Below, one piece after another: positions 1 through 8,921 of a DNA stretch of 14,198 bases (position 1 is the stretch's first letter; every line of letters starts with the position of its first letter). This DNA is from CAYMAZ01 sp964526285. GTDB taxonomy: Bacteria > Bacteroidota > Bacteroidia > Bacteroidales > DTU049. Both the position numbers and the translations under genes were made by a program. The stretch lies in contig CAZGIW010000095.1 of the NCBI GenBank assembly GCA_964526285.1, positions 1-14,198 on the forward strand, given 5' to 3'. The notes beneath the pieces were generated by a model that was not told where the DNA came from, did not search any database, and saw nothing but the letters and a program-made list of their open reading frames with translations.

Positions 1-1640
1 ACCCATGCACCTGATGCATCATCAGGTTTAATAAATTCAATTGAATATCCGTTGTCGTCTGAACGCATGAGTCCTCCGCTTTGATATGAGCAGTAAAACA
101 CATTGTTGTTTGTGGGATGTGTCATAGGCTGCATGCCGTCAGCGCCAAAGATATGTGTCCAGTTGCCTGACTGCAGTCTGTTTGAACCATTGTCCTGAGT
201 TCCGCACACGATAAAATTGGGATCAACAGGAGATGACGCGATGCGATATACCTGAGTTATTCCAAGTCCTTCCGAGATATCAACCCAGTTGGAACCATAA
301 TCATCAGAAAAAAATACGCCGCCATCACTACCACAAAACAATCTGTTTCCGTAAAAACCCAGATAATGGATGTCGGCATGAGTATAGAAAGTGGGATCAT
401 CATAAACCCAGTGTGAAATAATATTGAAACTTGTCCCTCCGTTTGTGCTTTTCCACACATTGACACCGCCTATATAAATTTCATTGGCATTTACCGGTGA
501 TGCTGCAATGGCCAGGTCAAACCATCCCTGTCCGGCATCATCATCAGCTATCATGCTGTATCCCAGATAGTTGGGACTATCAGACATGAGGGTAAAATCA
601 GCTCCTGAATTTGTTGAACGATAGACGCCCCCATAAGAAGAGCTGTTGTTGGTTGCCAAAATATACACATAGTTTGCATTGGCAGGGGTAACAGCAATTT
701 CAACCCGGGTTGTGTCATTGGGGACACTCAGGTTTTTCGTAAAAGAACTACCTCCATTGACAGATCGGATAAAACATTCTCCGCTTCCGTATATAATGCT
801 GGTGTCTGTGGGATGATACTGAATGTCTGTCACCCATGATTGATTATATACAACAGTCCAGTTGTTTCCACCGTTCTGGCTTCTGTAAACAGCATTGCTT
901 GAAGCAGCAAACATGGTTTTTGGATTCTGTGGGTTGAAAATTATCTTATTAAAACTGTTCCAGCTGGGAGTATTAAACCCTTTGCCTGTCCATGTGTTTC
1001 CTGCATCAGTTGATTTGTATATACCGGTTGCTTTTGAATCGTATGCATCTCTGTCGCCGGTTCCAATGAAAATGACATTGCTGCTGTCGGGATGAATGGC
1101 AATGGCCGATACTCCAAGGTATTGCATCTGGTCATAGTTTGTATTCCAGTTTTGACCGCCGTCCACAGATTTCCAGATACCTCCTGAAGGGGATGCAATG
1201 TACACAATTTGAGAGTTATTGGGATCAACAGTGACTGTGTTTACTCTTCCGTTGCCCGGATTATAACCGTTGACTCCGTTTTGCCAGGCTGTGAGTCCAA
1301 GCGGTGTCCAGTTTGATACATCTGTTTTTTCAAAATCCTGTTTCATGGTATTGTACTCTGTAAGCACATTCTGATATGCATTCCAGTATGAACCCGGTTC
1401 GGGAAATTTGCCATCTGGATAGCAACGATATGAATTGATGTATTCCCATCTTTTGAATGGCATATAACCAGTGCCTTTTTGATAGGGGCGATCGCCCCAC
1501 CAGTTGTTGAATGCATCAACAATTTCATAATAATTTGCCTCTTCTGCAGACTTGTTAAGATAAGGAGACTGCATCCATGCCTGCGAAAACAGTGATAACT
1601 GAATGCAAATGGCTGCTATAAATAAAAGTGGAGTTTTCAT
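1..1640 (-). CDS. Secreted Asp-box (BNR/sortilin-like) repeat protein, partial (C-terminus beyond left edge)
   Basis: I read this frame directly from the complement. It opens with ATG at 1640-1638 and stays open for 546 codons to the left edge, so the C-terminus is missing. Residues 1-20 (MKTPLLFIAAICIQLSLFSQ) are a typical Bacteroidota signal peptide. The mature part carries at least eight Asp-box motifs of the form [IV][WY][KR]S-x-[DN]-x-G-x-x-W/F, at about residues 155-165, 207-217, 251-261, 290-300, 339-349, 395-405, 442-452 and 524-534. Each is followed by stretches such as VSAIAIHPDSSNVIFIGTGD. This pattern is known from sialidase, VPS10/sortilin and photosystem-stability-factor-like beta-propellers. 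In Bacteroidota such proteins are usually exported, often through T9SS, but the sorting domain here would lie outside the window. Substrate and activity cannot be inferred, since Asp-boxes are structural rather than catalytic. Confidence is high for the gene and fold class, low for function. Confidence 0.88.
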   Translation of the reverse strand, partial: MKTPLLFIAAICIQLSLFSQAWMQSPYLNKSAEEANYYEIVDAFNNWWGDRPYQKGTGYMPFKRWEYINSYRCYPDGKFPEPGSYWNAYQNVLTEYNTMKQDFEKTDVSNWTPLGLTAWQNGVNGYNPGNGRVNTVTVDPNNSQIVYIASPSGGIWKSVDGGQNWNTNYDQMQYLGVSAIAIHPDSSNVIFIGTGDRDAYDSKATGIYKSTDAGNTWTGKGFNTPSWNSFNKIIFNPQNPKTMFAASSNAVYRSQNGGNNWTVVYNQSWVTDIQYHPTDTSIIYGSGECFIRSVNGGSSFTKNLSVPNDTTRVEIAVTPANANYVYILATNNSSSYGGVYRSTNSGADFTLMSDSPNYLGYSMIADDDAGQGWFDLAIAASPVNANEIYIGGVNVWKSTNGGTSFNIISHWVYDDPTFYTHADIHYLGFYGNRLFCGSDGGVFFSDDYGSNWVDISEGLGITQVYRIASSPVDPNFIVCGTQDNGSNRLQSGNWTHIFGADGMQPMTHPTNNNVFYCSYQSGGLMRSDDNGYSIEFIKPDDASGAW

Positions 1641-1655
1641 TTTGGATATTTTTTT

Positions 1656-1663
1656 CAAAAATA
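1656..1663 (-). promoter_or_regulatory. Candidate -7 box (TATTTTTG) of the Asp-box protein gene
   Basis: The minus strand reads TATTTTTG here, an exact match to the Bacteroidota TAnnTTTG box, 15 bp upstream of the ATG at 1640. I see no convincing TTG at the -33 distance, and the implied leader would be only about 10 nt, so this is weak. The rest of the 161 bp gap to the next gene is AT-rich and shows no terminator hairpin. Confidence 0.25.
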
Positions 1664-1801
1664 CAAAAAATGTCACTGCTCACCTATAAAAAATTATTGT
1701 TTTTTTTTAGTAACGAATTACTCGAATTTCTATGAATATTTTTGCAAACACAAAAATGTGCTGAGTAGTATTTCCTTATTGATAAATCATAATATAAACC
1801 T

Positions 1802-4800
1802 TTACTGTTTTACAATAGTCTGAGTAAAATTCTCACCATTCAGTGTGACTTTGATCTGATAAACACCTGCCTGTTGAAAGTCTGGAATAATTGGAATCAC
1901 AGCTTCTTCTCCATCAATAAACATGGTTTCTGAATATACCAGTTTTCCTTTCAAATCATATATGGAAATCATGCACTGGCCTGAATATATTCCATGAATT
2001 TCAAGCATAATTTTTTCACTGAAAGGATTGGGGTAGGTGCTCACAATTATCTGATTGTTCGATGCTGCATTGCACTCAACGGATACAGGTCCGTAAATAG
2101 TTTGGTTGCCATCATAATCTGTTTGAATGAGTCTGTAATATGTTTCATTGTTATATGGTTGATGATCAATAACTTCATAGTTATTAACTTCATTGCTGTT
2201 TCCGGCTCCTGAGATATTTGAAATGATTTCATACTCATTATTGTTAACAGATTTTTCAATGATAAAAAAGTGATTGTTCTCTTCTGAGGCAGTTGTCCAT
2301 TGAATTCTCACTCCTTCATCAGTACATTGTGCATTGAAATCAATAATATTCACAGGAAGTGTATAATTGTTGAAGTGCAGAATAAATCGTGTGCTGTTTG
2401 TGCTGGTATCACTGACAAAAATATATTCTCCGCTTCTCACATCATGATATATGTTTAAAAGACAATCTTCAAGTTTTACGTCAGTAATATTGTCAAATTC
2501 ATTCAGATTGAAACCAATACTGTGTTGTCCAGCTTGTGTAATGTTGGTGTACAATTGAATTGACAGACCGTCATAAATTTCAGGCATGCTATTGATAACA
2601 AGGTTTTTATTGTTTTCTTCTGACCAAATTTGAGGCATATTACCTGAAATTTGTTTCTCGCTGTCCCAGTCAGTGTAGCCGTTTCCTGCCTGGTCATTGA
2701 AAAGTACCAACCATTCATCTTCCTGATTGTTCGTATTATTTGTGATGAATAAACGAATCAGATTATGATTGAAGTTTTTAAGGTTGGAATCACCCGGTTG
2801 TTTATGATTTCTCATTGAATTTGCAAACTGAATATTGTTGGTGTTATCAGTAACTCTGACCCAGAAAGACTGCATTGGAGGGATGTTATCGCTCACACCG
2901 GTTGTTCCCACCATACTGGTGTAGTTGAAAGTTTCAAAAATATATGAATTGCCGGTTTCATTAAAAGTTCTGTACCAGATAGTTGTTTCAAAATTAGTTG
3001 AATTATCAAAAGCAACTTTGGGATTGATATAGCTTGGATATGGATTTCCAACCAGATGATATCCTTTTTTTGGATTTGAAGTTGTGTACGAAAGATTATT
3101 AAATGAAACATTCCCATTGTTTACTGATCCACCGGTGAAAGTATACACCTTGTCAGCATTGGTGTTTTTGATGTTAGCAATATATCCTTTTCCTGATGAC
3201 AATGTTTGTGCAAGTGTCACCACATCCCAGTTATTTGATAGTTCATTGTATTCCCACATGGCATTATTGATTTCCTCCAGAAAAACTGAACCAGTTGCAT
3301 CACAAAGGGGGCTGGAGATATACCAGTTGCGACCGTTTGTGCCAATATGAGCCGCTGGTGATGATGAAAAATACTGTTCAATATAAAATGTGCCGCTACT
3401 TGAAACATTACTTCCTGTCAATAAAGTTGCAGTTCCGGATGTGTCAGACTTTAGAATCAATGTGCCGTTTTGAGTTAAATTTCCATTCACAGAAAGAGGG
3501 ATATCAGGTACAATACTTAATGAAGTTCCGTTTCCAATAAATAAATCATGACATGCACTTTCCACATAAATATACACAGAATCTTTTACCCCACATTCGG
3601 TTTTGATAAATACGTTGTCTGAGGCATCAGGAGTGGAATCTGCATCTGTAAAATAAATACCATCAAATATCTGCCAGTTGTTTGAGTCAGCCCAGTCATA
3701 CGTCTTCCCTTTCCACATAAAATCACTAGTAGCAATACTGTTCGTGCTGTAAAGACAATCAATTGCTCCCATCTGTGGTGGGTTTTTTCTGTCGGTTCCA
3801 AAATAATCAAGCGTATCATATGTGAGGTAGTACCCGTTGAGCGGAGACAAAAGGCCATAATAACTTGGATGGTCACCGCCTTCATTCTTAAAATCTGGTT
3901 GTTGGGATATGCTCCCCCAGTCAGTTCCTGTTGCTGATTGCCAAATCCCTATATGAGATATATTTCCGGCATAAAACCCCATTATGCCACCGCTGCCGCT
4001 TGCATAGTAATTATTGTAAGCTGCAAAAAAACCGGATGTTGGGTGTATAGATATGGCATAATGTCTTGAAAATCCTCCTGTATTGTTTCTGGCATTCACA
4101 ATATTATTGTTTACCAGTTCCATACTACTGCTGAGAGTGCTGCTGAAAAACCCAAATGTGTTTACTGAGTCTCTGATTGAGTTAACAGTGCCTCCAATGT
4201 AAATTGTGTTGTGGTAAATATGATTATGACGGATTGCTGAATTACTTTCCATGATGCCTGAGATACGACAATCGTTTTCAACATTCACTCCAAGTACAAT
4301 GATGTTATTAAAAAGTTTTCTGTCAATGGCAGCACCATGTCCCATCGCTGTATCATTATCAAGGTGAATTCCTTCAATACTTACGTTGATATTTGTGTTG
4401 TCAGGATGAATACCCAGGTTTGAAATGTAATTTCCGCTGATTTCTATAACTCCTTGAGTGCTGCCTCCTCTGAAATATATACCGTTCACGTGGGTTTCGT
4501 TTGATAGGGGGTGAGTATTTGAAATATTTGTAATTGTGTTATTTGTAATTGCCTGATTTGGACCACTTGAAGAAACATAAATGCCTGTACATGACGGGTA
4601 TTTAGGACTTTGAACTGCAACCTTGCTGTTCATATTCTGAATAGTGTTACCATGAATTGTTATTTCGCCTGTTCCTGCAGAAATTATCCCTGTAATTCCT
4701 GGAGCCGTAACTGATAATTTTGCTGCACTATTGTTTGTAATGTTTGATATAATATTGTTTTCGAAAACATTATGTACGTTGTTGCTTGTGACATGGATAC

Positions 4801-6184
4801 CCCATAAATACTGAAAAAGGGATGATGGATTGTTTGCTGTTATTATACTGTTTTGAGTGTCAGTGCTTCCAATGAGGTTTTTTGAAACATAAACAGGACC
4901 GCCACATTTTAGTCCTGTAAAAGAATTTGGTCTGGTGCTAAGTGAGTGTGTGAGAGTGATTGAGCCAATAGTATTGTTTGAGCATTGATTGACAAAACTG
5001 TAACAATTATTATAAAATTCTATACCAACACACATAGAACCTGAAAAATTACTGCTATTTAATATAATTGAGCTATTGCCTGTTTCTGAACCGATTGTAT
5101 TTCCATCCATAATGCATCTTCCCAAACAGAAGATTCCCCTAAACGGATCATCTTCAGCTGTTTGTTTCATATGGATGTTTTGAATGGTGTTGTTAGTGAT
5201 AAATGAGGTGCTGAGCGTATCTGTGGATCTGAAATACAAAGGAATAAGTGTCATCTCTATACTTGTATGTGCTGTATTTATTGTATATGGAGTTCCTCCA
5301 CAATATGGGGCACTTCCTCCAAGATAATTGTTTTCAATTCTAAAGCCACTGCAATCATAAATACGAATGAAATGAATGTACAAAGGATTTATGAATGTTA
5401 GCGAACGGGTGTCATAGAAATGATTGCCAATAATCTCATAATCCTCAGAATTATCCCAGACATAAATCGCTTTTGGATAACCAATTCCCAGATAAACAAA
5501 ATCATATATATAATTGTATCTTATTATGTTTCCCTTATTACTTCTTCCTGCTGTACTTGAACCACAGCTATATATGGTTGTATAAGGAGATCCACCTGTG
5601 CCTGCGGTGATGTGGCAGTATTCAATGATGTTATAATTATTGCCATTGCCTGTTGTACCCCATGAAAAGAAGATTGTTCCTCCCTTTTCTATTCTTGATG
5701 AACCTTTGATGATACAATATCTGATTTGATTATGTTCAGCGGAGTTGTAAAACTTAATTACATTACACTCAGGGCTCATTGCTGCTGCATTGTTCACAAG
5801 TGTCAGATCTGCCTGAGAACCTGTCATATTCACTCTGCCATCAATGACAACTCTGTCTGCACCATTAAGGTAAATCAACTGTAAAGTGGTAGTTCTCGAA
5901 ATAATCAGATTGCTTGCTGTGGGATAAATGGTCAGACTTTCCCATGCGCCTTCCTGCAATTCGCAAGTTTTTGATTCATTTGTACTTGCATTAATTGCAA
6001 TGAGGATATTGAGATTTGTTTGCGGATAGGCATTGATTGAATCAAATGCTTCATTTAGTTGTGCATATGTTCCGTTTACTGCAGGATGAGCACCGCTTAC
6101 AGTAATTTGTCCATAACTGTTGTTAAACAAAAAATGAACGCTTATACCGATAATCAAAATCAAATTGAGGCTGAATAATTTCAT
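1802..6184 (-). CDS. Giant secreted parallel beta-helix surface protein with T9SS type A sorting domain
   Basis: This is a complete 1460 aa protein. Residues 1-25 form a signal peptide, with cleavage likely before Q26. From about 90 to 808 it is rich in Asn ladders of the type xNNxIxNI/GNxIxNI, as in right-handed parallel beta-helix (PbH1) repeats, closing with a RKNPPQMGAID stretch near 805. A new module begins with W824...W837 (WKGKTYDWADSNNW), a pattern common in T9SS cargo. GYHLVGNPYP lies near residue 1040. Residues 1276-1371 form a fibronectin-like segment (LPVNIIDFNA... YYRLIQTDYDG). The last 79 residues (1382-1460) match the T9SS type A domain: YPNPF at 1384-1388, then ISIYDLKGKLVY, GVYQIKV and a terminal Lys-Gln. 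From family knowledge it is exported across the outer membrane, and the C-terminal domain is normally cleaved as the protein is anchored or released. The beta-helix could bind or cleave polysaccharide or act as an adhesin; no catalytic residues are recognisable. The upstream region carries an octamer array. Confidence 0.93.
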   Translation of the reverse strand: MKLFSLNLILIIGISVHFLFNNSYGQITVSGAHPAVNGTYAQLNEAFDSINAYPQTNLNILIAINASTNESKTCELQEGAWESLTIYPTASNLIISRTTTLQLIYLNGADRVVIDGRVNMTGSQADLTLVNNAAAMSPECNVIKFYNSAEHNQIRYCIIKGSSRIEKGGTIFFSWGTTGNGNNYNIIEYCHITAGTGGSPYTTIYSCGSSTAGRSNKGNIIRYNYIYDFVYLGIGYPKAIYVWDNSEDYEIIGNHFYDTRSLTFINPLYIHFIRIYDCSGFRIENNYLGGSAPYCGGTPYTINTAHTSIEMTLIPLYFRSTDTLSTSFITNNTIQNIHMKQTAEDDPFRGIFCLGRCIMDGNTIGSETGNSSIILNSSNFSGSMCVGIEFYNNCYSFVNQCSNNTIGSITLTHSLSTRPNSFTGLKCGGPVYVSKNLIGSTDTQNSIITANNPSSLFQYLWGIHVTSNNVHNVFENNIISNITNNSAAKLSVTAPGITGIISAGTGEITIHGNTIQNMNSKVAVQSPKYPSCTGIYVSSSGPNQAITNNTITNISNTHPLSNETHVNGIYFRGGSTQGVIEISGNYISNLGIHPDNTNINVSIEGIHLDNDTAMGHGAAIDRKLFNNIIVLGVNVENDCRISGIMESNSAIRHNHIYHNTIYIGGTVNSIRDSVNTFGFFSSTLSSSMELVNNNIVNARNNTGGFSRHYAISIHPTSGFFAAYNNYYASGSGGIMGFYAGNISHIGIWQSATGTDWGSISQQPDFKNEGGDHPSYYGLLSPLNGYYLTYDTLDYFGTDRKNPPQMGAIDCLYSTNSIATSDFMWKGKTYDWADSNNWQIFDGIYFTDADSTPDASDNVFIKTECGVKDSVYIYVESACHDLFIGNGTSLSIVPDIPLSVNGNLTQNGTLILKSDTSGTATLLTGSNVSSSGTFYIEQYFSSSPAAHIGTNGRNWYISSPLCDATGSVFLEEINNAMWEYNELSNNWDVVTLAQTLSSGKGYIANIKNTNADKVYTFTGGSVNNGNVSFNNLSYTTSNPKKGYHLVGNPYPSYINPKVAFDNSTNFETTIWYRTFNETGNSYIFETFNYTSMVGTTGVSDNIPPMQSFWVRVTDNTNNIQFANSMRNHKQPGDSNLKNFNHNLIRLFITNNTNNQEDEWLVLFNDQAGNGYTDWDSEKQISGNMPQIWSEENNKNLVINSMPEIYDGLSIQLYTNITQAGQHSIGFNLNEFDNITDVKLEDCLLNIYHDVRSGEYIFVSDTSTNSTRFILHFNNYTLPVNIIDFNAQCTDEGVRIQWTTASEENNHFFIIEKSVNNNEYEIISNISGAGNSNEVNNYEVIDHQPYNNETYYRLIQTDYDGNQTIYGPVSVECNAASNNQIIVSTYPNPFSEKIMLEIHGIYSGQCMISIYDLKGKLVYSETMFIDGEEAVIPIIPDFQQAGVYQIKVTLNGENFTQTIVKQ

Positions 6185-6265
6185 GATATTAATTTTTTAA
6201 ATACATTATTGTAAAAGTACAGCCGTTGACATACTCATGCCATCAGGAATATTCATGAAATTTTA

Positions 6266-6281
6266 TACGGAATTTTCCGTA
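6266..6281. promoter_or_regulatory. 16-bp perfect dyad, possible operator upstream of the beta-helix gene
   Basis: TACGGAATTTTCCGTA consists of 7-bp perfect inverted arms around TT. It lies 82 bp upstream of the start codon at 6184. No T-run follows on either strand, so it is not a terminator. A shorter palindrome, GAATATTC, sits at 6247-6254. A role as a regulator-binding site is inference from shape and position only. Confidence 0.3.
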
Positions 6282-6331
6282 CCTGGAGAAAGTCTCACAA
6301 TCTCAGCCTGCAATTTTCTGTTTTTTCGGGA

Positions 6332-6427
6332 TTCAATTGTTCAATTGTTCAATTGTTCAATTGTTCAATTGTTCAATTGTTCTATTGTTCTATTGTTCTA
6401 TTGTTCTATTATTCAATTATTCTATTG
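6332..6427. repeat. 8-bp tandem repeat array, 12 units (TTCAATTG / TTCTATTG)
   Basis: Twelve contiguous octamers are present: six TTCAATTG units (6332-6379), three TTCTATTG (6380-6403), TTCTATTA, TTCAATTA and TTCTATTG (to 6427). The left units are identical and the right units carry single substitutions, so the array has homogenised or grown from one side. It runs into a looser T-rich tract (6428-6455) that ends just before the stop codon of the M28 peptidase gene. The unit contains the palindrome CAATTG. Together with the dyad at 6266 it occupies the 273 bp gap between the peptidase gene and the beta-helix gene. The array is about 150 bp from the beta-helix start codon, so copy-number change could affect expression, but not a reading frame. 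Confidence 0.95.
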
Positions 6428-6457
6428 TTCCTCTATCTTTTATCTTTTGTCTTTAAC

Positions 6458-7834
6458 CTAATACCCGTATTTATCAACAAAAAACACAAACACCGCCATG
6501 GCAGCACTTCCAAGTTGCATTTCTCTGATATTAACCTTGTCAAAGGTGTCGGAAGCTGCATGCTGATAATCAAAATATCGCTGAGAATCTGTGATGAGTG
6601 CCGCAAGCGGAGTTCCGTATTTTTGTTTAAGGGGAAATATATCAACTCCGCTGTATCCCCTTTGCAATTGCCAGATACCATAAGATTTCATGATGCCATA
6701 CCATTTTTCAACAGCTTCAATAAATTGTTCGTCAGCATCCACTGAAAAACCATGAGGGGTAAATCCGCCCCTGTCACTTTCCAGTGCAAAATAATGCACT
6801 TCTCCTTTGGTAATCGTTTCTTCAGCATAGGTTGCAGCACCCCTCTGATACATTTCTTCATCCATAAACATAACAATACGGATGGTGTTATGAGGTTGAA
6901 TCCCCAGCGCAAAAAACAAACGTGCAACTTCGATAGATTGGATACAACCCACTCCGTCATCATGTGCCCCATGTCCCACATCCCATGAATCAAGATGCCC
7001 GCCCACTGTGATAATTCTCTCAGGATGTGTGCTGCCTCTGATTTCTCCAATTACATTGTGTGATGGAACATCCGGAAGTTGATAGCAGTGTGACTCAAGA
7101 TACAGCCTCAGCGAAGGATCATTTTTCATCCAGGCAGACAATATGTTCGCATCATAAGTGCTGATGGCAAAAGCCGGAATAGCTTTGTGCATATCCTTGT
7201 ATCGCATCACTCCGGTGTGAGGAAATGTATCAATGGCATGGGTCATGGAACGAACAACAATCCCTGCAGCTCCTAAGTCGGCCGCCTCAGATGCTCCGTG
7301 AAATCTCATTGATGCCACCTCTCCATATGAAGTGAAAGTGTAATAGTGATGTGTGGAAAAAGGTTTATTGAAAAAAACGATTTTCCCTTTCACCTGCTCA
7401 GGCTTCATTGATTTCAATTCATCAATGCTTTTCACTTCAATGACCTGAGCTGTAATTCCCGGAAAGCCTGTTCCCACACTTCCACCAAGGGCACACACTC
7501 TTGCTGGTGCCTGTCCGTAAACATCAGAGATGATTCTTCCATCTTCCTGTTTGCCTCGTTTCCAGGCAGCCACCATGGTTTCTTGCTTTATCACAGTATC
7601 AAAAGGCATGCTCAGCATAATCTGATAAGTGTATTCCACAGCAGCAGCAGCTTCTGTTGAGCCGCAAATGCGACCACCGATATTTGTGCACAAATATTCC
7701 AGTTGTTCATAGGCAATACGGCTGGATAATGCTTCATTGAAAAATGTCACAGTGAGTGCTGAATCAATGGCTGTGTATTGCCCAAACATTGGTTTACAAG
7801 AAAGAATGGCGAGGATGAACAGAATTTTTTTCAT
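6458..7834 (-). CDS. Exported M28-family zinc metallopeptidase with PA insert (carboxypeptidase Q-like)
   Basis: The 458 aa protein begins with a signal sequence (MKKILFILAILSCKPMFGQ). Cleavage before Q19 seems likely; C13 makes only a poor lipobox (ILSC). The catalytic domain shows the co-catalytic di-zinc set of family M28: H280 in GGHLDSWD, D292 in AHDDG, catalytic E326 and zinc ligand E327 in MDEE, D354 in ESDRGG, and H425 in QHAASDTFDKVN. All ligands are present, so it should be active. Residues of about 120-215 form a protease-associated (PA) type insert (VKGKIVFF... ADLGAAGIVV) ahead of the catalytic core, the layout of plasma glutamate carboxypeptidase / carboxypeptidase Q. Likely activity is aminopeptidase or dipeptidase cleavage of peptides in the periplasm or outside the cell. 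It is the last gene of the minus-strand cluster, 34 bp after mltG. The family assignment is firm; the substrate is unknown. Confidence 0.93.
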   Translation of the reverse strand: MKKILFILAILSCKPMFGQYTAIDSALTVTFFNEALSSRIAYEQLEYLCTNIGGRICGSTEAAAAVEYTYQIMLSMPFDTVIKQETMVAAWKRGKQEDGRIISDVYGQAPARVCALGGSVGTGFPGITAQVIEVKSIDELKSMKPEQVKGKIVFFNKPFSTHHYYTFTSYGEVASMRFHGASEAADLGAAGIVVRSMTHAIDTFPHTGVMRYKDMHKAIPAFAISTYDANILSAWMKNDPSLRLYLESHCYQLPDVPSHNVIGEIRGSTHPERIITVGGHLDSWDVGHGAHDDGVGCIQSIEVARLFFALGIQPHNTIRIVMFMDEEMYQRGAATYAEETITKGEVHYFALESDRGGFTPHGFSVDADEQFIEAVEKWYGIMKSYGIWQLQRGYSGVDIFPLKQKYGTPLAALITDSQRYFDYQHAASDTFDKVNIREMQLGSAAMAVFVFFVDKYGY

Positions 7835-7868
7835 GTGAAAAACAGTTATGGTTTTAAATATTAAATAG

Positions 7869-8909
7869 TTATCTGATTTTATTTCTGTTCAAAGCATCGT
7901 GATATCTGCGTGCATTTCGTTCATGCTCGGCATTGGTTCTGGCAAATGCATGGTATCCTGAAAAATCATCTTTGGCACACATAAAAATATAATCGTGTTT
8001 TTCATAGTTAAGCACAGCATCAATGACATAAGCATCGGGCAGATAGATAGGGCCGGGGGGAAGTCCGTGATTTTTATATGTATTGTAGGGCGAATCATAC
8101 TCCAGGTGTCTGTAAAGAATTCTTTTCAGTTCAAAATCACCGATTGCAAATTTCACTGTGGGGTCGGCTTCCAGTTTCATGCCTCTGTTGAGCCTGTTCA
8201 CATAGACACCAGCCACTCTCGACATTTCATCTCTTTTGGATGTTTCACTGATAACAATGGAGGCAAGAATGGAAATTTCTATGGGTGTTCGGTTCATTTT
8301 TGATGCTTTTTCAATTCTTTCATCATTCCAGAAAGTATTGTATTCCTTGTTCATTCTTTCGATGAAATTTTCAGGCGAAATATTCCAGAAAATCTCATAT
8401 GTATTGGGGATAAACATGACGGCAAATTCATCGGGAGTAAATCCATAGGCACGTGCAATGCTGTCGTTTTTCAGAAATCGCAGCAACGAATCTGCTGAAA
8501 ACTCAAGTTGATTTTCAATTTTCAATGCCAGATCATTGATTGTTCTCACATTGTTAAACACAAGCATTACCGGTTCCTGATTTCCTGCTCTCAGCATATT
8601 CACCAGAGCATTGTTTGACATATTGTTTCTGATTCTGTAACGGCCAGACTTCACATTGTCAATATACCCCTTCTGTTTTGCAGTAAAACGGAACTGATCC
8701 TCGGCCTGGAGCCCTCCGTTTTCTTTCATAATCTCACATACCTGTTCAAAATCAGAGCCAGTTGGAATAAAAATGATTGTGCTTTTCTGTTCTCCAAGGT
8801 CAACGTTTGACCTGAAAAAAACACCATAAAAATTATTGATGGCCCATGCCAAACCTGCAAAAACAAAAAATATGATGAGCAGGAGAATGAATTTGCTGCT
8901 TTTTTTCAT
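7869..8909 (-). CDS. mltG: Endolytic murein transglycosylase MltG (YceG-like)
   Basis: This 346 aa protein has a short cytoplasmic N-terminus and one membrane helix (about residues 7-29), then a LysM-like region (about 45-110) and the YceG/MltG catalytic domain. Diagnostic motifs are ASIVISET with the presumed catalytic Glu at E222, RVAGVYVNRL, DPTVKFA from D249, SPYNTY (273-278) and GLPPGPI (282-288). The arrangement matches the E. coli enzyme, whose essential Glu is at a similar position. MltG cleaves nascent peptidoglycan glycan strands at the outer face of the inner membrane by lytic transglycosylation, setting strand length and probably releasing chains from the synthases. It starts 12 bp after the acetyltransferase gene and is followed 34 bp later by the M28 peptidase gene, consistent with one transcript. 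Its length is normal for the family. Confidence 0.95.
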   Translation of the reverse strand: MKKSSKFILLLIIFFVFAGLAWAINNFYGVFFRSNVDLGEQKSTIIFIPTGSDFEQVCEIMKENGGLQAEDQFRFTAKQKGYIDNVKSGRYRIRNNMSNNALVNMLRAGNQEPVMLVFNNVRTINDLALKIENQLEFSADSLLRFLKNDSIARAYGFTPDEFAVMFIPNTYEIFWNISPENFIERMNKEYNTFWNDERIEKASKMNRTPIEISILASIVISETSKRDEMSRVAGVYVNRLNRGMKLEADPTVKFAIGDFELKRILYRHLEYDSPYNTYKNHGLPPGPIYLPDAYVIDAVLNYEKHDYIFMCAKDDFSGYHAFARTNAEHERNARRYHDALNRNKIR

Positions 8910-8921
8910 ACCAAAAGTTTA

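Noticed and set aside
6332..6427. Octamer array as a CRISPR array
   Set aside because: The units are directly contiguous with no spacers and are only 8 bp long, so it is a simple tandem repeat.
6237..6745. Open frames on the plus strand across the octamer array and into the peptidase gene
   Set aside because: They translate the repeat into a periodic low-complexity sequence (VQLFNCSI) and then overlap the M28 gene antisense. They are open only because the repeat and the gene frame lack stops.
7796..7834. Lipoprotein signal in the M28 peptidase
   Set aside because: The ILSC sequence before C13 fits the lipobox poorly, and the following KPMFGQ fits an ordinary signal peptidase I site better.
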